Assembly: GCA_946480125.1 (NCBI GenBank)
Contig: CAMLIY010000048.1
Coordinates: forward strand, 1-15,871
Length of the DNA: 15,871 nucleotides
Reading direction: 5' to 3'
Origin: an uncultured Asticcacaulis sp.
GTDB taxonomy: Bacteria > Pseudomonadota > Alphaproteobacteria > Caulobacterales > Caulobacteraceae
Part shown: positions 7,864-13,909 of the stretch, one piece after another
How positions within the stretch are numbered: the first letter of the stretch is position 1
How the letters are laid out: every line of letters starts with the position of its first letter
Program-made: the position numbers and the translations under genes
Notes under the pieces: model-generated
The model's database searches: none
What the model was told of the DNA's origin: nothing
What the model saw: the letters and a program-made list of their open reading frames with translations, nothing else

Positions 7864-8295
7864 TTAGTTTGAGCCTTCGACTTCCATGTCGTGAATCTGC
7901 TGTTCCAGCCAGACGCAGCCATCAGCCATATCCTTGATCGCCGCATCGATATCCTCGCGCTGACGTTTCAGGGTTTCAATCTGGCCGCGATACTTATGCA
8001 GAGTGGCGCGCATCTGAGCGGCGCCATGATCCTTGGGCGTATAAAGATCGAGAATTTCATGGATTTCTATAAGCGAAAAGCCGAGGCGCTTGCCGCGCAG
8101 AATGAGTTGCAGACGGGCACGGTCACGCGGCGAATAGAGACGCGTCTGCCCCTTGCGCTCTGGTGATATCAGGCCCTTGTCCTCGTAGAAACGCAGAGCG
8201 CGGGCTGTGACATCAAACTCCTTGGAGAGCTGGCGAATAGAATAGGTGCGGTGCCCATCCTTGCTGTGAGAAGTGTCTTTGTGTGGCGTTTCCAT
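7864..8295 (-). CDS. MerR-family transcriptional regulator
   Basis: This is a 143-residue MerR regulator. Its N-terminal winged helix-turn-helix reads YSIRQLSKEFDVTARALRFY, then EDKGLISPER and RLYSPRDRARLQLI, followed by a dimerisation coiled coil (about 85-130). There is no cysteine cluster typical of metal sensors, which suggests an organic effector. Placement beside an acyl-CoA dehydrogenase matches LiuR-like regulators of acyl-CoA and branched-chain metabolism, but the effector is inference. The frame opens at TTG 8328; I prefer ATG 8295 because the predicted -10 element overlaps the earlier codons. No strong Shine-Dalgarno precedes the ATG. It is the first gene of a likely operon with the dehydrogenase and is probably autoregulated through the palindrome at 8333-8352. 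Confidence 0.92.
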   Translation of the reverse strand: METPHKDTSHSKDGHRTYSIRQLSKEFDVTARALRFYEDKGLISPERKGQTRLYSPRDRARLQLILRGKRLGFSLIEIHEILDLYTPKDHGAAQMRATLHKYRGQIETLKRQREDIDAAIKDMADGCVWLEQQIHDMEVEGSN

Positions 8296-8318
8296 GGGAT
8301 TTTCTGATTTGCAGGTTG

Positions 8319-8352
8319 AGTATGTCAAAGCCTTGCGTTGACGTCAACGTAA
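8319..8352 (-). promoter_or_regulatory. Putative merR promoter and operator palindrome
   Basis: TTGCGTTGAC|GTCAACGTAA (8333-8352) is a 20-bp palindrome with one mismatch per arm. On the minus strand it overlaps a -35-like TTGACG (8342-8347), which is followed by a 17-base spacer and a -10-like CATACT (8319-8324). The arrangement fits MerR-type autoregulation, in which the dyad sits at or near the -35 to -10 region. The palindrome is seen directly; promoter and binding are inference. Confidence 0.55.
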
Positions 8353-8435
8353 AGATTAGGGAGGTTCTCTTGGATCGTCAAGCAAAAACTTGCCGTAAGG
8401 TGAAGCTGGGCGTTAAGGCAAACATTCGGCACAAG

Positions 8436-8464
8436 TTGACTTGCCGGCGGACGGGCCGTAAAGC
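8436..8464 (+). promoter_or_regulatory. Possible lysK promoter
   Basis: TTGACT (8436-8441), a 17-base spacer and TAAAGC (8459-8464) resemble a sigma-70 promoter, with the lysK ATG 36 bases further on. The -10 match is weak (3/6). A hairpin TAAAGCC/GGCTTTA (8459-8465 with 8485-8491) overlaps the -10, so it could not be fully transcribed from this promoter. Low certainty. Confidence 0.3.
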
Positions 8465-8499
8465 CAAGCTTCTCTTGAAGGAAAGGCTTTATCCCCATC

Positions 8500-10167
8500 A
8501 TGTCATCTCTCGCCACTCTTGCGTATGCCGGCCGCGCATGGCCGTTTGAACAGGCCCGCAATCTGATTGCGCGTCTGGTCAAATCGCGCATTCAAGGACA
8601 TGAGGACCAGAAACGGGCACTTGCCCTGATCGAGTCCGGCAAGACGGATGAAGCCCTGAAAGCCTTCGAAGGCCTGGGGCGCGCGGTGATCTTCGAGACC
8701 GGTTATGGTCCGTCCGGCCTGCCGCATATCGGCACCTTCGGCGAAGTGGCGCGCACGACCATGGTGCGCCAGGCCTTCGAGGCCATGACCGGCAATGCCT
8801 GGCAAACGCGTCTGATCTGCTTTTCGGACGATATGGATGGCTTGCGCAAGGTGCCGGAGGGAATTCCCAATGCCGACATCCTGCGCGAAGATCTGTACAA
8901 GCCGCTGACCGTGGTGCGCGATCCGTTCGGTGAATATCCATCGTTCGGCCAGCATAATAATGCACGCCTGAAGGCCTTCCTGGATAGCTTCGGTTTTAGC
9001 TACGAATTCCTGTCCTCAACCGACTGCTACAAGAGCGGCATGTTCGACCAGACGCTCTTGACCGCTTTGGATCGCTTCGATGATATCCAAAAGGTCATGC
9101 TGCCGACCCTGGGGCCTGACCGTCGCGCCACCTATTCGCCTTTCCTGCCGATCTCGCCGAAGACCGGATTTGTGCTGCAAGTACCGACATTGGAGCGCAA
9201 TGTCGCGGCCGGCACGATCGTCTTCGAGGAAGAGGGTGAACGCTTTGAGGTGCCCGTCACCGGCGGTCACGTCAAGATGCAATGGAAGCCGGACTGGGCC
9301 ATGCGCTGGGCCGCGTTGGGCGTCGATTATGAAATGGCCGGCAAGGACCTGATCGATTCGGTCAAGGTGTCTTCTCAGGTCTGCAAGGTGTTGGGTGGTA
9401 CGCCGCCGGAAGGGTTTAATTACGAACTTTTCCTCGATGAGGCCGGCCAGAAGATTTCCAAGTCGAAGGGCAATGGCCTGACCATGGAAGACTGGTTGCG
9501 TTACGGCGCCCCTGAGTCACTGGCCTATTATATGTTCCAGTCGCCGAAATCGGCCAAGAAGCTTTATTTCGATGTGATTCCGCGCGCGACGGATGAGTTT
9601 TTCCAGCAGCTTGACGCTTTCCCGAAGCAGGAAGAGGCCAAGAGAATAGAGAACCCGGTGTGGTTTGTGCTGCGGGGCGACACAGGCATCAAATCGCCGC
9701 CGGTGACCTTTGGTCTGATGCTGAATCTGGTCTCTGTCGCCAATGCCGCGGACAAGGACACGCTGTGGGGCTTCCTGCGCGCCTATTTGCCGGGCGCCAC
9801 GCCGGAATCCGAACCCGTGCTTGATCGCCTGGCCGGCTATGCGCTGAACTATTTCGAGGACTTCGTGAAGCCGTCGAAGACTTTCCGTCTGCCGGATGAC
9901 AAGGAAAAGGCGGCCATGTCTGATCTGGTGGCTAAGTTCCGTGAACTGCCAGCCGATACGCGCGATTCCGATGTGCTGCAAAATCTCGTCTTCGAAGTAG
10001 GAAAGGCCCATGAGTTCGAGCCTTTGCGTGCCTGGTTTCAAGCGCTCTATGAGGTTTTGCTCGGGCAATCCCAGGGACCGCGCTTCGGCTCTTTCGTGGC
10101 GATATTCGGTCTGGAACGCACCATTGCCCTGCTCGAACAGGGAATTAGCGGGGAACTGGTCGCGTAA
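8500..10167 (+). CDS. lysK: Class I lysyl-tRNA synthetase
   Basis: This 555-residue enzyme charges tRNA-Lys with lysine. It is the class I form, with a Rossmann catalytic core, not the common bacterial class II LysS. The ATP-binding HIGH-like motif is HIGT at 76-79, after GPSGLP, and the KMSKS-like motif is KISKS at 318-322. The N-terminal SLATLAYAGRAWPFEQA block is typical of alphaproteobacterial members, which supports the ATG at 8500. A purine-rich GGAAAGG lies 14 bases upstream, a little far. The length is normal and no frameshift was seen. Class I LysRS occurs in archaea, spirochaetes and many alphaproteobacteria, so it is a lineage clue more than a recent transfer. The gene is convergent with the S24 regulator, 44 bases apart, with a weak hairpin between them. 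Confidence 0.97.
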   Translation: MSSLATLAYAGRAWPFEQARNLIARLVKSRIQGHEDQKRALALIESGKTDEALKAFEGLGRAVIFETGYGPSGLPHIGTFGEVARTTMVRQAFEAMTGNAWQTRLICFSDDMDGLRKVPEGIPNADILREDLYKPLTVVRDPFGEYPSFGQHNNARLKAFLDSFGFSYEFLSSTDCYKSGMFDQTLLTALDRFDDIQKVMLPTLGPDRRATYSPFLPISPKTGFVLQVPTLERNVAAGTIVFEEEGERFEVPVTGGHVKMQWKPDWAMRWAALGVDYEMAGKDLIDSVKVSSQVCKVLGGTPPEGFNYELFLDEAGQKISKSKGNGLTMEDWLRYGAPESLAYYMFQSPKSAKKLYFDVIPRATDEFFQQLDAFPKQEEAKRIENPVWFVLRGDTGIKSPPVTFGLMLNLVSVANAADKDTLWGFLRAYLPGATPESEPVLDRLAGYALNYFEDFVKPSKTFRLPDDKEKAAMSDLVAKFRELPADTRDSDVLQNLVFEVGKAHEFEPLRAWFQALYEVLLGQSQGPRFGSFVAIFGLERTIALLEQGISGELVA

Positions 10168-10211
10168 CTTACGGAATTTGCGGTCCGCAAGCGCCAAACT
10201 TAAATCATCAG

Positions 10212-10844
10212 CTACTGACTGGCCCATACGATCCGTGCAATCCAGGCGACTTGTAAACGATCGAATGTCCGGTCTGGAAACTCTGGATTCAGTGAGCGCA
10301 ACTCGATCTGGCGGGCCGAATAGCGCACCAGTTCCTTGGCCATCACCTCGCCATCGATGGTCTTGACCACGACGCGATCCCCCTTACGCAGGTTCGGATT
10401 GTGCGGATCAACGAGAATCCGGTCGCCGTCCCGATATAGGGGCAGCATCGAATCGCCGGTAATTTCCAGCGCATACAGGCCCGTATTGGCAGAGGGAAAG
10501 GTAATTTCGTCCCAACCCTGACCAAGGGGAAAACCTGAATCGTCGAAAAACCCTTCACTACCCGCCTGAGCAAAGCCGATCAGTGGTATACCCTGACCAC
10601 CGGATCGTCCTTCCGCCAGCAAGGCAAATTCAGAGAATTTAATACCGGTAGCTTCCAGCAATTTGGCCAGGCTTTCCGTAGATGGCCAGCGTGGTCTTGC
10701 GGGCGTTTCCGGCGAGGCTCTCTTGGACTTGTTGAAGCTGGTTGGATCGAGACCGGCCAGGCGTGCCAGTCCGGAAGGCGTTGTATTGAGCCGGTTTGCC
10801 AGTGCATCTATAGCGGCCCAGATGTGGCTGTGCGAAAGGGTCAT
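10212..10844 (-). CDS. S24/LexA-like self-cleaving transcriptional regulator
   Basis: The 210-residue protein has an N-terminal helix-turn-helix (about 10-65; LNTTPSGLARLAGLDPTSF) and a C-terminal S24 peptidase domain (about 88-205) of the LexA/CI/UmuD family. The Ser-Lys dyad is visible as S132 (GDSMLP) and K170 (VMAKELVR), 38 residues apart as in LexA (37). A probable self-cleavage bond is A94-G95 (FAQAGSEG). It should therefore act as a repressor that can be inactivated by RecA-stimulated autolysis, though some S24 regulators respond to other cues. It is not canonical LexA, whose HTH differs, and it more resembles phage CI or host-encoded CI-like proteins. The ATG at 10844 has only a weak Shine-Dalgarno. 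Upstream AT-rich DNA holds a perfect dyad, a candidate operator. Targets unknown. Confidence 0.85.
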   Translation of the reverse strand: MTLSHSHIWAAIDALANRLNTTPSGLARLAGLDPTSFNKSKRASPETPARPRWPSTESLAKLLEATGIKFSEFALLAEGRSGGQGIPLIGFAQAGSEGFFDDSGFPLGQGWDEITFPSANTGLYALEITGDSMLPLYRDGDRILVDPHNPNLRKGDRVVVKTIDGEVMAKELVRYSARQIELRSLNPEFPDRTFDRLQVAWIARIVWASQ

Positions 10845-10893
10845 ACAGGTGCCAAGTTAAAGAAAAAGCGATAGCAGGCTTTAAAATTAGGAA

Positions 10894-10908
10894 TTACAAT
10901 AATTGTAA
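10894..10908. promoter_or_regulatory. Perfect palindromic dyad upstream of the S24 regulator
   Basis: TTACAA-TAA-TTGTAA is a perfect 6-3-6 dyad, 50 bases upstream of the regulator ATG, in a markedly AT-rich gap (10845-10940) between the regulator and the membrane-protein gene. The size and placement fit an operator for a dimeric HTH repressor, so autoregulation is plausible. No clear -35/-10 pair could be fixed. Confidence 0.45.
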
Positions 10909-10940
10909 AGGAAAATAAATCCAATAATAGGAAAATCAAC

Positions 10941-11378
10941 CTATTTAGTGGTTTTTATTCGTCCTTTTCTGGTTCGCCCGACCCGAAGCGCGGCTAAAGT
11001 TCCGGCACACAAGGCCAAGAGTACACCGTACGCCGAAACGATAAGGGCTGTCATATAGGCCCAGGGCGCGACATCGATATTTATCAGGCCTAAAAGACCG
11101 GTCAGGGTGGAGGCCAGTTGAAAACCCGCTGCCCATAAAGGCCAGGGATGCGGCGATTTCCAGCATAAGACGATAAATCCGATCAGGCATAAAATGTCCG
11201 TAACAGTATGGCTAAGGTCCTGTAAGTGACTCAATACACTTAGCGCGTTGGCGACCACGTAGGCTGTCAGGTAAAGGGCCGCGCCTGCTTTTTCCCGCCA
11301 GGAACCGAAGACAAAAGCCATAAGGCAGGTGAAGGCGAGGCACACGATGCCAAAAACGGCCAGGGTAGAATGGAGCAT
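10941..11378 (-). CDS. Uncharacterised five-helix membrane protein
   Basis: I do not recognise a named function. The 145-residue product is very hydrophobic, with likely membrane segments at about 3-25, 31-50, 60-73, 79-99 and 104-131, and a basic tail (RVGRTRKGRIKTTK) that probably lies in the cytoplasm. A distinctive HPWPLWAAGFQL motif (77-88), followed later by PWAYMTA, resembles small membrane proteins I recall from sphingomonads and caulobacters, but that is memory only. There is no signal peptidase site or catalytic motif. The ATG at 11378 has AGGA eight bases upstream. It follows a helical-protein gene by 70 bases on the same strand and precedes the S24 regulator, so the three could form one transcription unit. 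Confidence 0.75.
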   Translation of the reverse strand: MLHSTLAVFGIVCLAFTCLMAFVFGSWREKAGAALYLTAYVVANALSVLSHLQDLSHTVTDILCLIGFIVLCWKSPHPWPLWAAGFQLASTLTGLLGLINIDVAPWAYMTALIVSAYGVLLALCAGTLAALRVGRTRKGRIKTTK

Positions 11379-11448
11379 ATCGTTCCTGCGTGAGACGGGT
11401 CACAAAATGAACGATGTAAGCCGCGATTCCCACCTGGACCGGAAGAGA

Positions 11449-11805
11449 TTATTCGGCGTCTGCAACCATTGCCGCCAATTGACTTGTCTGTCCTTTCGGC
11501 TCGGGCTTATCCTCGGCAGGCAGTATGGCGACATTGCCGAGGCCGATCTGCGCCTGCACCACAGACAGACTGGCATGGGCGGCTGTCATGTGCTGTTGCG
11601 CTTCACTGAGGGCCAGCATTGCCTTGAGCGTATTTTGATGAGCGTCATTTCCAATGATAGTGGACATACGAATCGCCCGTCGTGAGGTGACGTAGGTCTC
11701 GATCAGGTTGGCCGCTTCGGCAAGGGCGGTGTCAATCGCCTCTTCCGTGACATGCAATTGTGCCGCTAAAGCCTTGGCGACATTTATTTTTCTTTCTTTC
11801 GACAT
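11449..11805 (-). CDS. Uncharacterised small alpha-helical protein
   Basis: The 118-residue product has no recognised function. Most of it is predicted helical, with repeated Ala/Glu/Leu spacing from residue 8 to 85 (EEAIDTALAEAANLIET, then ALSEAQQHMTAAHASL), ending in an IGLG turn (87-90) and a flexible Pro/Lys-rich tail (about 95-118). It has no membrane helix, signal peptide or cysteine, so it is likely a cytoplasmic helical-bundle or coiled-coil protein. A strong GAGGA lies seven bases before ATG 11805, which supports real translation. It is divergent from queC across a region with a large inverted repeat, and it lies upstream of the membrane-protein gene in the same direction; the pair may work together. 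Confidence 0.75.
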   Translation of the reverse strand: MSKERKINVAKALAAQLHVTEEAIDTALAEAANLIETYVTSRRAIRMSTIIGNDAHQNTLKAMLALSEAQQHMTAAHASLSVVQAQIGLGNVAILPAEDKPEPKGQTSQLAAMVADAE

Positions 11806-11861
11806 GAGATATCCTCAGATTCTTATACAAAGGCGTTAAGGGTCAACACCTGACTCAGAGG

Positions 11862-11921
11862 TATCAGCAATTTATAATTGAGCAAGAATTAAATGCTATT
11901 TATACGTGTTAATTGCTGATA
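11862..11921. repeat. 11-bp perfect inverted repeat bracketing the queC promoter region
   Basis: TATCAGCAATT (11862-11872) and AATTGCTGATA (11911-11921) are exact reverse complements, 38 bases apart. The left arm also overlaps a local dyad CAATT-TAT-AATTG (11868-11880), so two pairings compete. The arms flank a promoter-like TTGAGC (11878-11883), a 17-base spacer and TATACG (11901-11906) directed toward queC. The repeat is seen directly; operator function is inference. Confidence 0.6.
11878..11906 (+). promoter_or_regulatory. Putative queC-queE promoter
   Basis: TTGAGC at 11878-11883 and TATACG at 11901-11906 are spaced 17 bases apart and each matches the sigma-70 consensus at four of six positions. 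The predicted start near 11913 would leave a leader of about 100 bases before ATG 12012 and fall inside the right arm of the inverted repeat. Confidence 0.4.
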
Positions 11922-11977
11922 TGCAGCTTTTGAGTAAGCGTCAAAAAGCTTGCAAATCGCGGCAAAGACGCGTTTTA

Positions 11978-11995
11978 GATGAGAACTTCCTCATC
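11978..11995 (+). promoter_or_regulatory. Small hairpin in the queC leader
   Basis: GATGAG (11978-11983) and CTCATC (11990-11995) form a perfect 6-bp stem around AACTTC. It ends 16 bases before the preferred queC start and covers the alternative in-frame ATG at 11979, which argues against that ATG as the main start. No effect on expression can be shown from sequence. Confidence 0.35.
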
Positions 11996-12011
11996 ATTGA
12001 AAGTTTTGTTC

Positions 12012-12752
12012 ATGTCCGCGTCCCTGGATCATGTGCCTGCCGCCCAATCCGCGCTTGTCCTCTTTTCCGGCGGACAGGATTCCAGCGTTTGTCTCGCCTG
12101 GGCCCTGACCCATTTCGAGCGTGTTGAAACCATCGGTTTCGATTACGGCCAGCGCCATGCCATCGAGATGACGACGCGCACCATGGTGCTGGAAAAGTTC
12201 CGCGAAGTTTTTCCAGAGTGGGCGACCCGACTAGGTGAGGATCATGTCTGCGATCTGCGTGGCTTTGGCGCCGTGGCGGAATCCTCGCTGACACGCGAAA
12301 CCGAGATCGTCATGACGGAGCGCGGCCTGCCGTCTTCGTTTGTGCCAGGCCGTAACCTGGTCTTTTTCGTCTATGCCGCCGCCGTGGCGGACCGCCGGGG
12401 GCTCGATCATCTGGTCGGCGGCATGTGCGAGACTGATTTTTCCGGCTATCCCGATTGTCGCAATGAGACGCTACAAGCCATGCAAAAGGTCTTGCAATTG
12501 GGTGTAGAGCGGCCATTCGAGATTCATACGCCACTGATGTGGATCGACAAGGCGCAGACCTGGGCGCTGTCAGAAGACCTGGGTGGCGAGGCTCTGGTTG
12601 ACCTGATCCTTGAGGAGACCACCACCTGCTACAAGGGGGTGCGTGGTGAACGCCATGTCTGGGGCTATGGCTGCGGCGAATGCCCGGCCTGCCAGCTGCG
12701 CAAAACAGGCTTTGAACATTTCATAGAAGCCAAGACGCCTGTGGACCGCTGA
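12012..12752 (+). CDS. queC: 7-cyano-7-deazaguanine synthase QueC
   Basis: QueC converts 7-carboxy-7-deazaguanine to preQ0 with ATP and ammonia, in the path to queuosine in tRNA. Numbered from ATG 12012, the 246-residue protein has the PP-loop SGGQDS at 19-24, the FDYGQRH motif, FVPGRN (110-115), and a C-terminal zinc site of four cysteines, C206, C221, C224 and C227 (CGECPAC). The frame also opens at ATG 11979, adding 11 residues; I prefer 12012 because the family starts close to the PP-loop and the upstream ATG lies in a hairpin. The Shine-Dalgarno is weak for both. The stop TGA overlaps the queE ATG by one base, so the two are translationally coupled. Confidence 0.96.
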   Translation: MSASLDHVPAAQSALVLFSGGQDSSVCLAWALTHFERVETIGFDYGQRHAIEMTTRTMVLEKFREVFPEWATRLGEDHVCDLRGFGAVAESSLTRETEIVMTERGLPSSFVPGRNLVFFVYAAAVADRRGLDHLVGGMCETDFSGYPDCRNETLQAMQKVLQLGVERPFEIHTPLMWIDKAQTWALSEDLGGEALVDLILEETTTCYKGVRGERHVWGYGCGECPACQLRKTGFEHFIEAKTPVDR

Positions 12753-13384
12753 TGTATTCTTTCAAAGAAATATTCCTGACCCTGCAAGGCGAGGGGGGGC
12801 AGGCGGGCCGCGTCAATGTATTTGCACGCTTCGCCGGGTGCAATCTGTGGAGCGGTCGTGAGCAGGATCGCGCCACCGCCGCCTGCACTTTCTGCGACAC
12901 GGATTTCGTAGGGGTGGATGGTGAAAACGGTGGCAAGTTCCCGACCCCGGCGGATGTCGTGACGGCGCTTGATGCGGTCTGGGGCGAGGGCAGGTCAGCG
13001 GATAAGGCCGTGGTCTTCACTGGCGGCGAACCGCTGCTGCAACTGGACGCAGACCTCATCCGGGCTGTGAAAGCGGCCGGCTATTTCATTGCCGTTGAGA
13101 CAAACGGCACCTTGAAAGCGCCTGCGGGAATCGACTGGATTTGCGTCAGCCCCAAGGCGGATAACCGTCTCCACCAAACGCACGGTCAGGAACTGAAGCT
13201 GGTGTGGCCACAGGCGGGGGTCAATCCGGCGGAATTTATCTTGCTCGATTTCGAGCGCTACTATCTTCAGCCCATGGATTCCGCCGATCAGGCCGCCAAT
13301 ACCCAGGCGGTGATCGATTACTGCCTGGCGCATCCGCACTGGCGCATGAGCATCCAGACCCACAAGCTGGTGGGGTTAAAATAA
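12752..13384 (+). CDS. queE: 7-carboxy-7-deazaguanine synthase QueE
   Basis: QueE is a radical SAM enzyme that turns 6-carboxytetrahydropterin into 7-carboxy-7-deazaguanine, the step before QueC. The 210-residue product carries the cluster-binding cysteines C30, C45 and C48 in a CX14CX2C arrangement. This is the expanded spacing of one QueE class, not the usual CX3CX2C. It also has the N-terminal EIFLTLQGEGGQAGR motif and the VVFTGGEPLLQ SAM-binding motif. Its start ATG is joined to the queC stop as TGATG. The protein ends in MSIQTHKLVGLK, typical of the family. QueD, which supplies the substrate, is not in the window and must be elsewhere. The stop lies three bases from the convergent lipoprotein stop. 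Confidence 0.96.
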   Translation: MYSFKEIFLTLQGEGGQAGRVNVFARFAGCNLWSGREQDRATAACTFCDTDFVGVDGENGGKFPTPADVVTALDAVWGEGRSADKAVVFTGGEPLLQLDADLIRAVKAAGYFIAVETNGTLKAPAGIDWICVSPKADNRLHQTHGQELKLVWPQAGVNPAEFILLDFERYYLQPMDSADQAANTQAVIDYCLAHPHWRMSIQTHKLVGLK

Positions 13385-13387
13385 CGG

Positions 13388-13855
13388 CTAAGGCCGGTCC
13401 TGCTTGCTGGCCGAGGTCTGGGCCGCACAGCCTTTCAATACGGAAGACCCGATATGGACGACGGCTTTCAGCGGATAACCGCGGTCGCTCATGCCATCGG
13501 AACAGCGTATGGCGGTCAGGTAGATATCCATAGTCTTGCCGTGCCATTCAGCGCCGGCCCTGGTCAGGATAAACGGCGTGGTCGTGGTTTCGCCCGTATG
13601 GGAATCCGGGCTGGAAAAAACCATCCGGCCGTTCCCGAACAGGATGTTCCAGAACGGTTCGGTGCCTGTCAGTGTAATGGATTTGTCGAGATTGACGCCG
13701 CCCAGAATATGCGATGACTTGTCCGGTTGTGGCGTGATAGCGGACATAACCGCCGAGGCGGCGTCCGATTCGGCGCTGGCGATCTCCGCCTTGTGGGCTG
13801 GAGAGCAGGCCACTAAGCCAGATAAGGCCGCAATCACAAAAAGGCGAGTATTCAT
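13388..13855 (-). CDS. COG3650-like lipoprotein
   Basis: This 155-residue exported protein of unknown role has a signal peptide ending in a lipobox, LVAC, with lipidation at C17, so it should be anchored to a membrane. The mature part has a short low-complexity linker (about 20-45), then a domain with GTEPFWN (64-70) and a C-terminal CSDGMSDRGYP motif. These are marks I associate with the COG3650 family of predicted envelope proteins; the function is not established. Two further cysteines (in IRCSDG and KGCAAQ) could pair. The ATG at 13855 has a perfect GGAGG seven bases upstream. That Shine-Dalgarno lies in the 3' arm of a strong hairpin, so expression may depend on how that hairpin folds. 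Confidence 0.82.
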   Translation of the reverse strand: MNTRLFVIAALSGLVACSPAHKAEIASAESDAASAVMSAITPQPDKSSHILGGVNLDKSITLTGTEPFWNILFGNGRMVFSSPDSHTGETTTTPFILTRAGAEWHGKTMDIYLTAIRCSDGMSDRGYPLKAVVHIGSSVLKGCAAQTSASKQDRP

Positions 13856-13896
13856 AAAAATACCTCCGGAAGCTGCAATTTAGCATCTTCCGGAGG
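13856..13896 (-). terminator. Pirin terminator whose 3' arm carries the next gene's Shine-Dalgarno
   Basis: On the minus strand, CCTCCGGAAG (13896-13887) pairs with CTTCCGGAGG (13872-13863); beyond one mismatch, TGC/GCA closes an AATTTA-type loop. TATTTTT then runs straight into the lipoprotein ATG at 13855. The distal arm ends in GGAGG, the ribosome site of that gene. Terminator shape is seen directly; switching is inference. Confidence 0.75.
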
Positions 13897-13909
13897 GTAA
13901 TCAAGGGCG

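Noticed and set aside
8296..8328. An upstream TTG start for the MerR gene
   Set aside because: The TTG lies within a promoter-like TTGACATACT segment and the first 11 residues have no family similarity.
10168..10211. Terminator between lysK and the S24 gene
   Set aside because: TTGCG/CGCAA forms only a 5-bp stem with a three-base loop and no T-run; too weak to call.
9517..10227. A 236-codon minus-strand open frame
   Set aside because: It is antisense to the conserved C-terminal part of lysK and overlaps the S24 gene end; no domain is recognisable.
11922..12011. A preQ1 riboswitch in front of queC
   Set aside because: I looked for the short stem with its C-rich loop and A-rich tail that define class I and did not find them. 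The leader holds only small hairpins (11978-11995 and a 4-bp CGCG stem).
11906..12127. A 73-codon plus-strand frame in the queC leader
   Set aside because: It runs into queC in another frame, has no ribosome site and a composition rich in Arg and Cys; probably chance.
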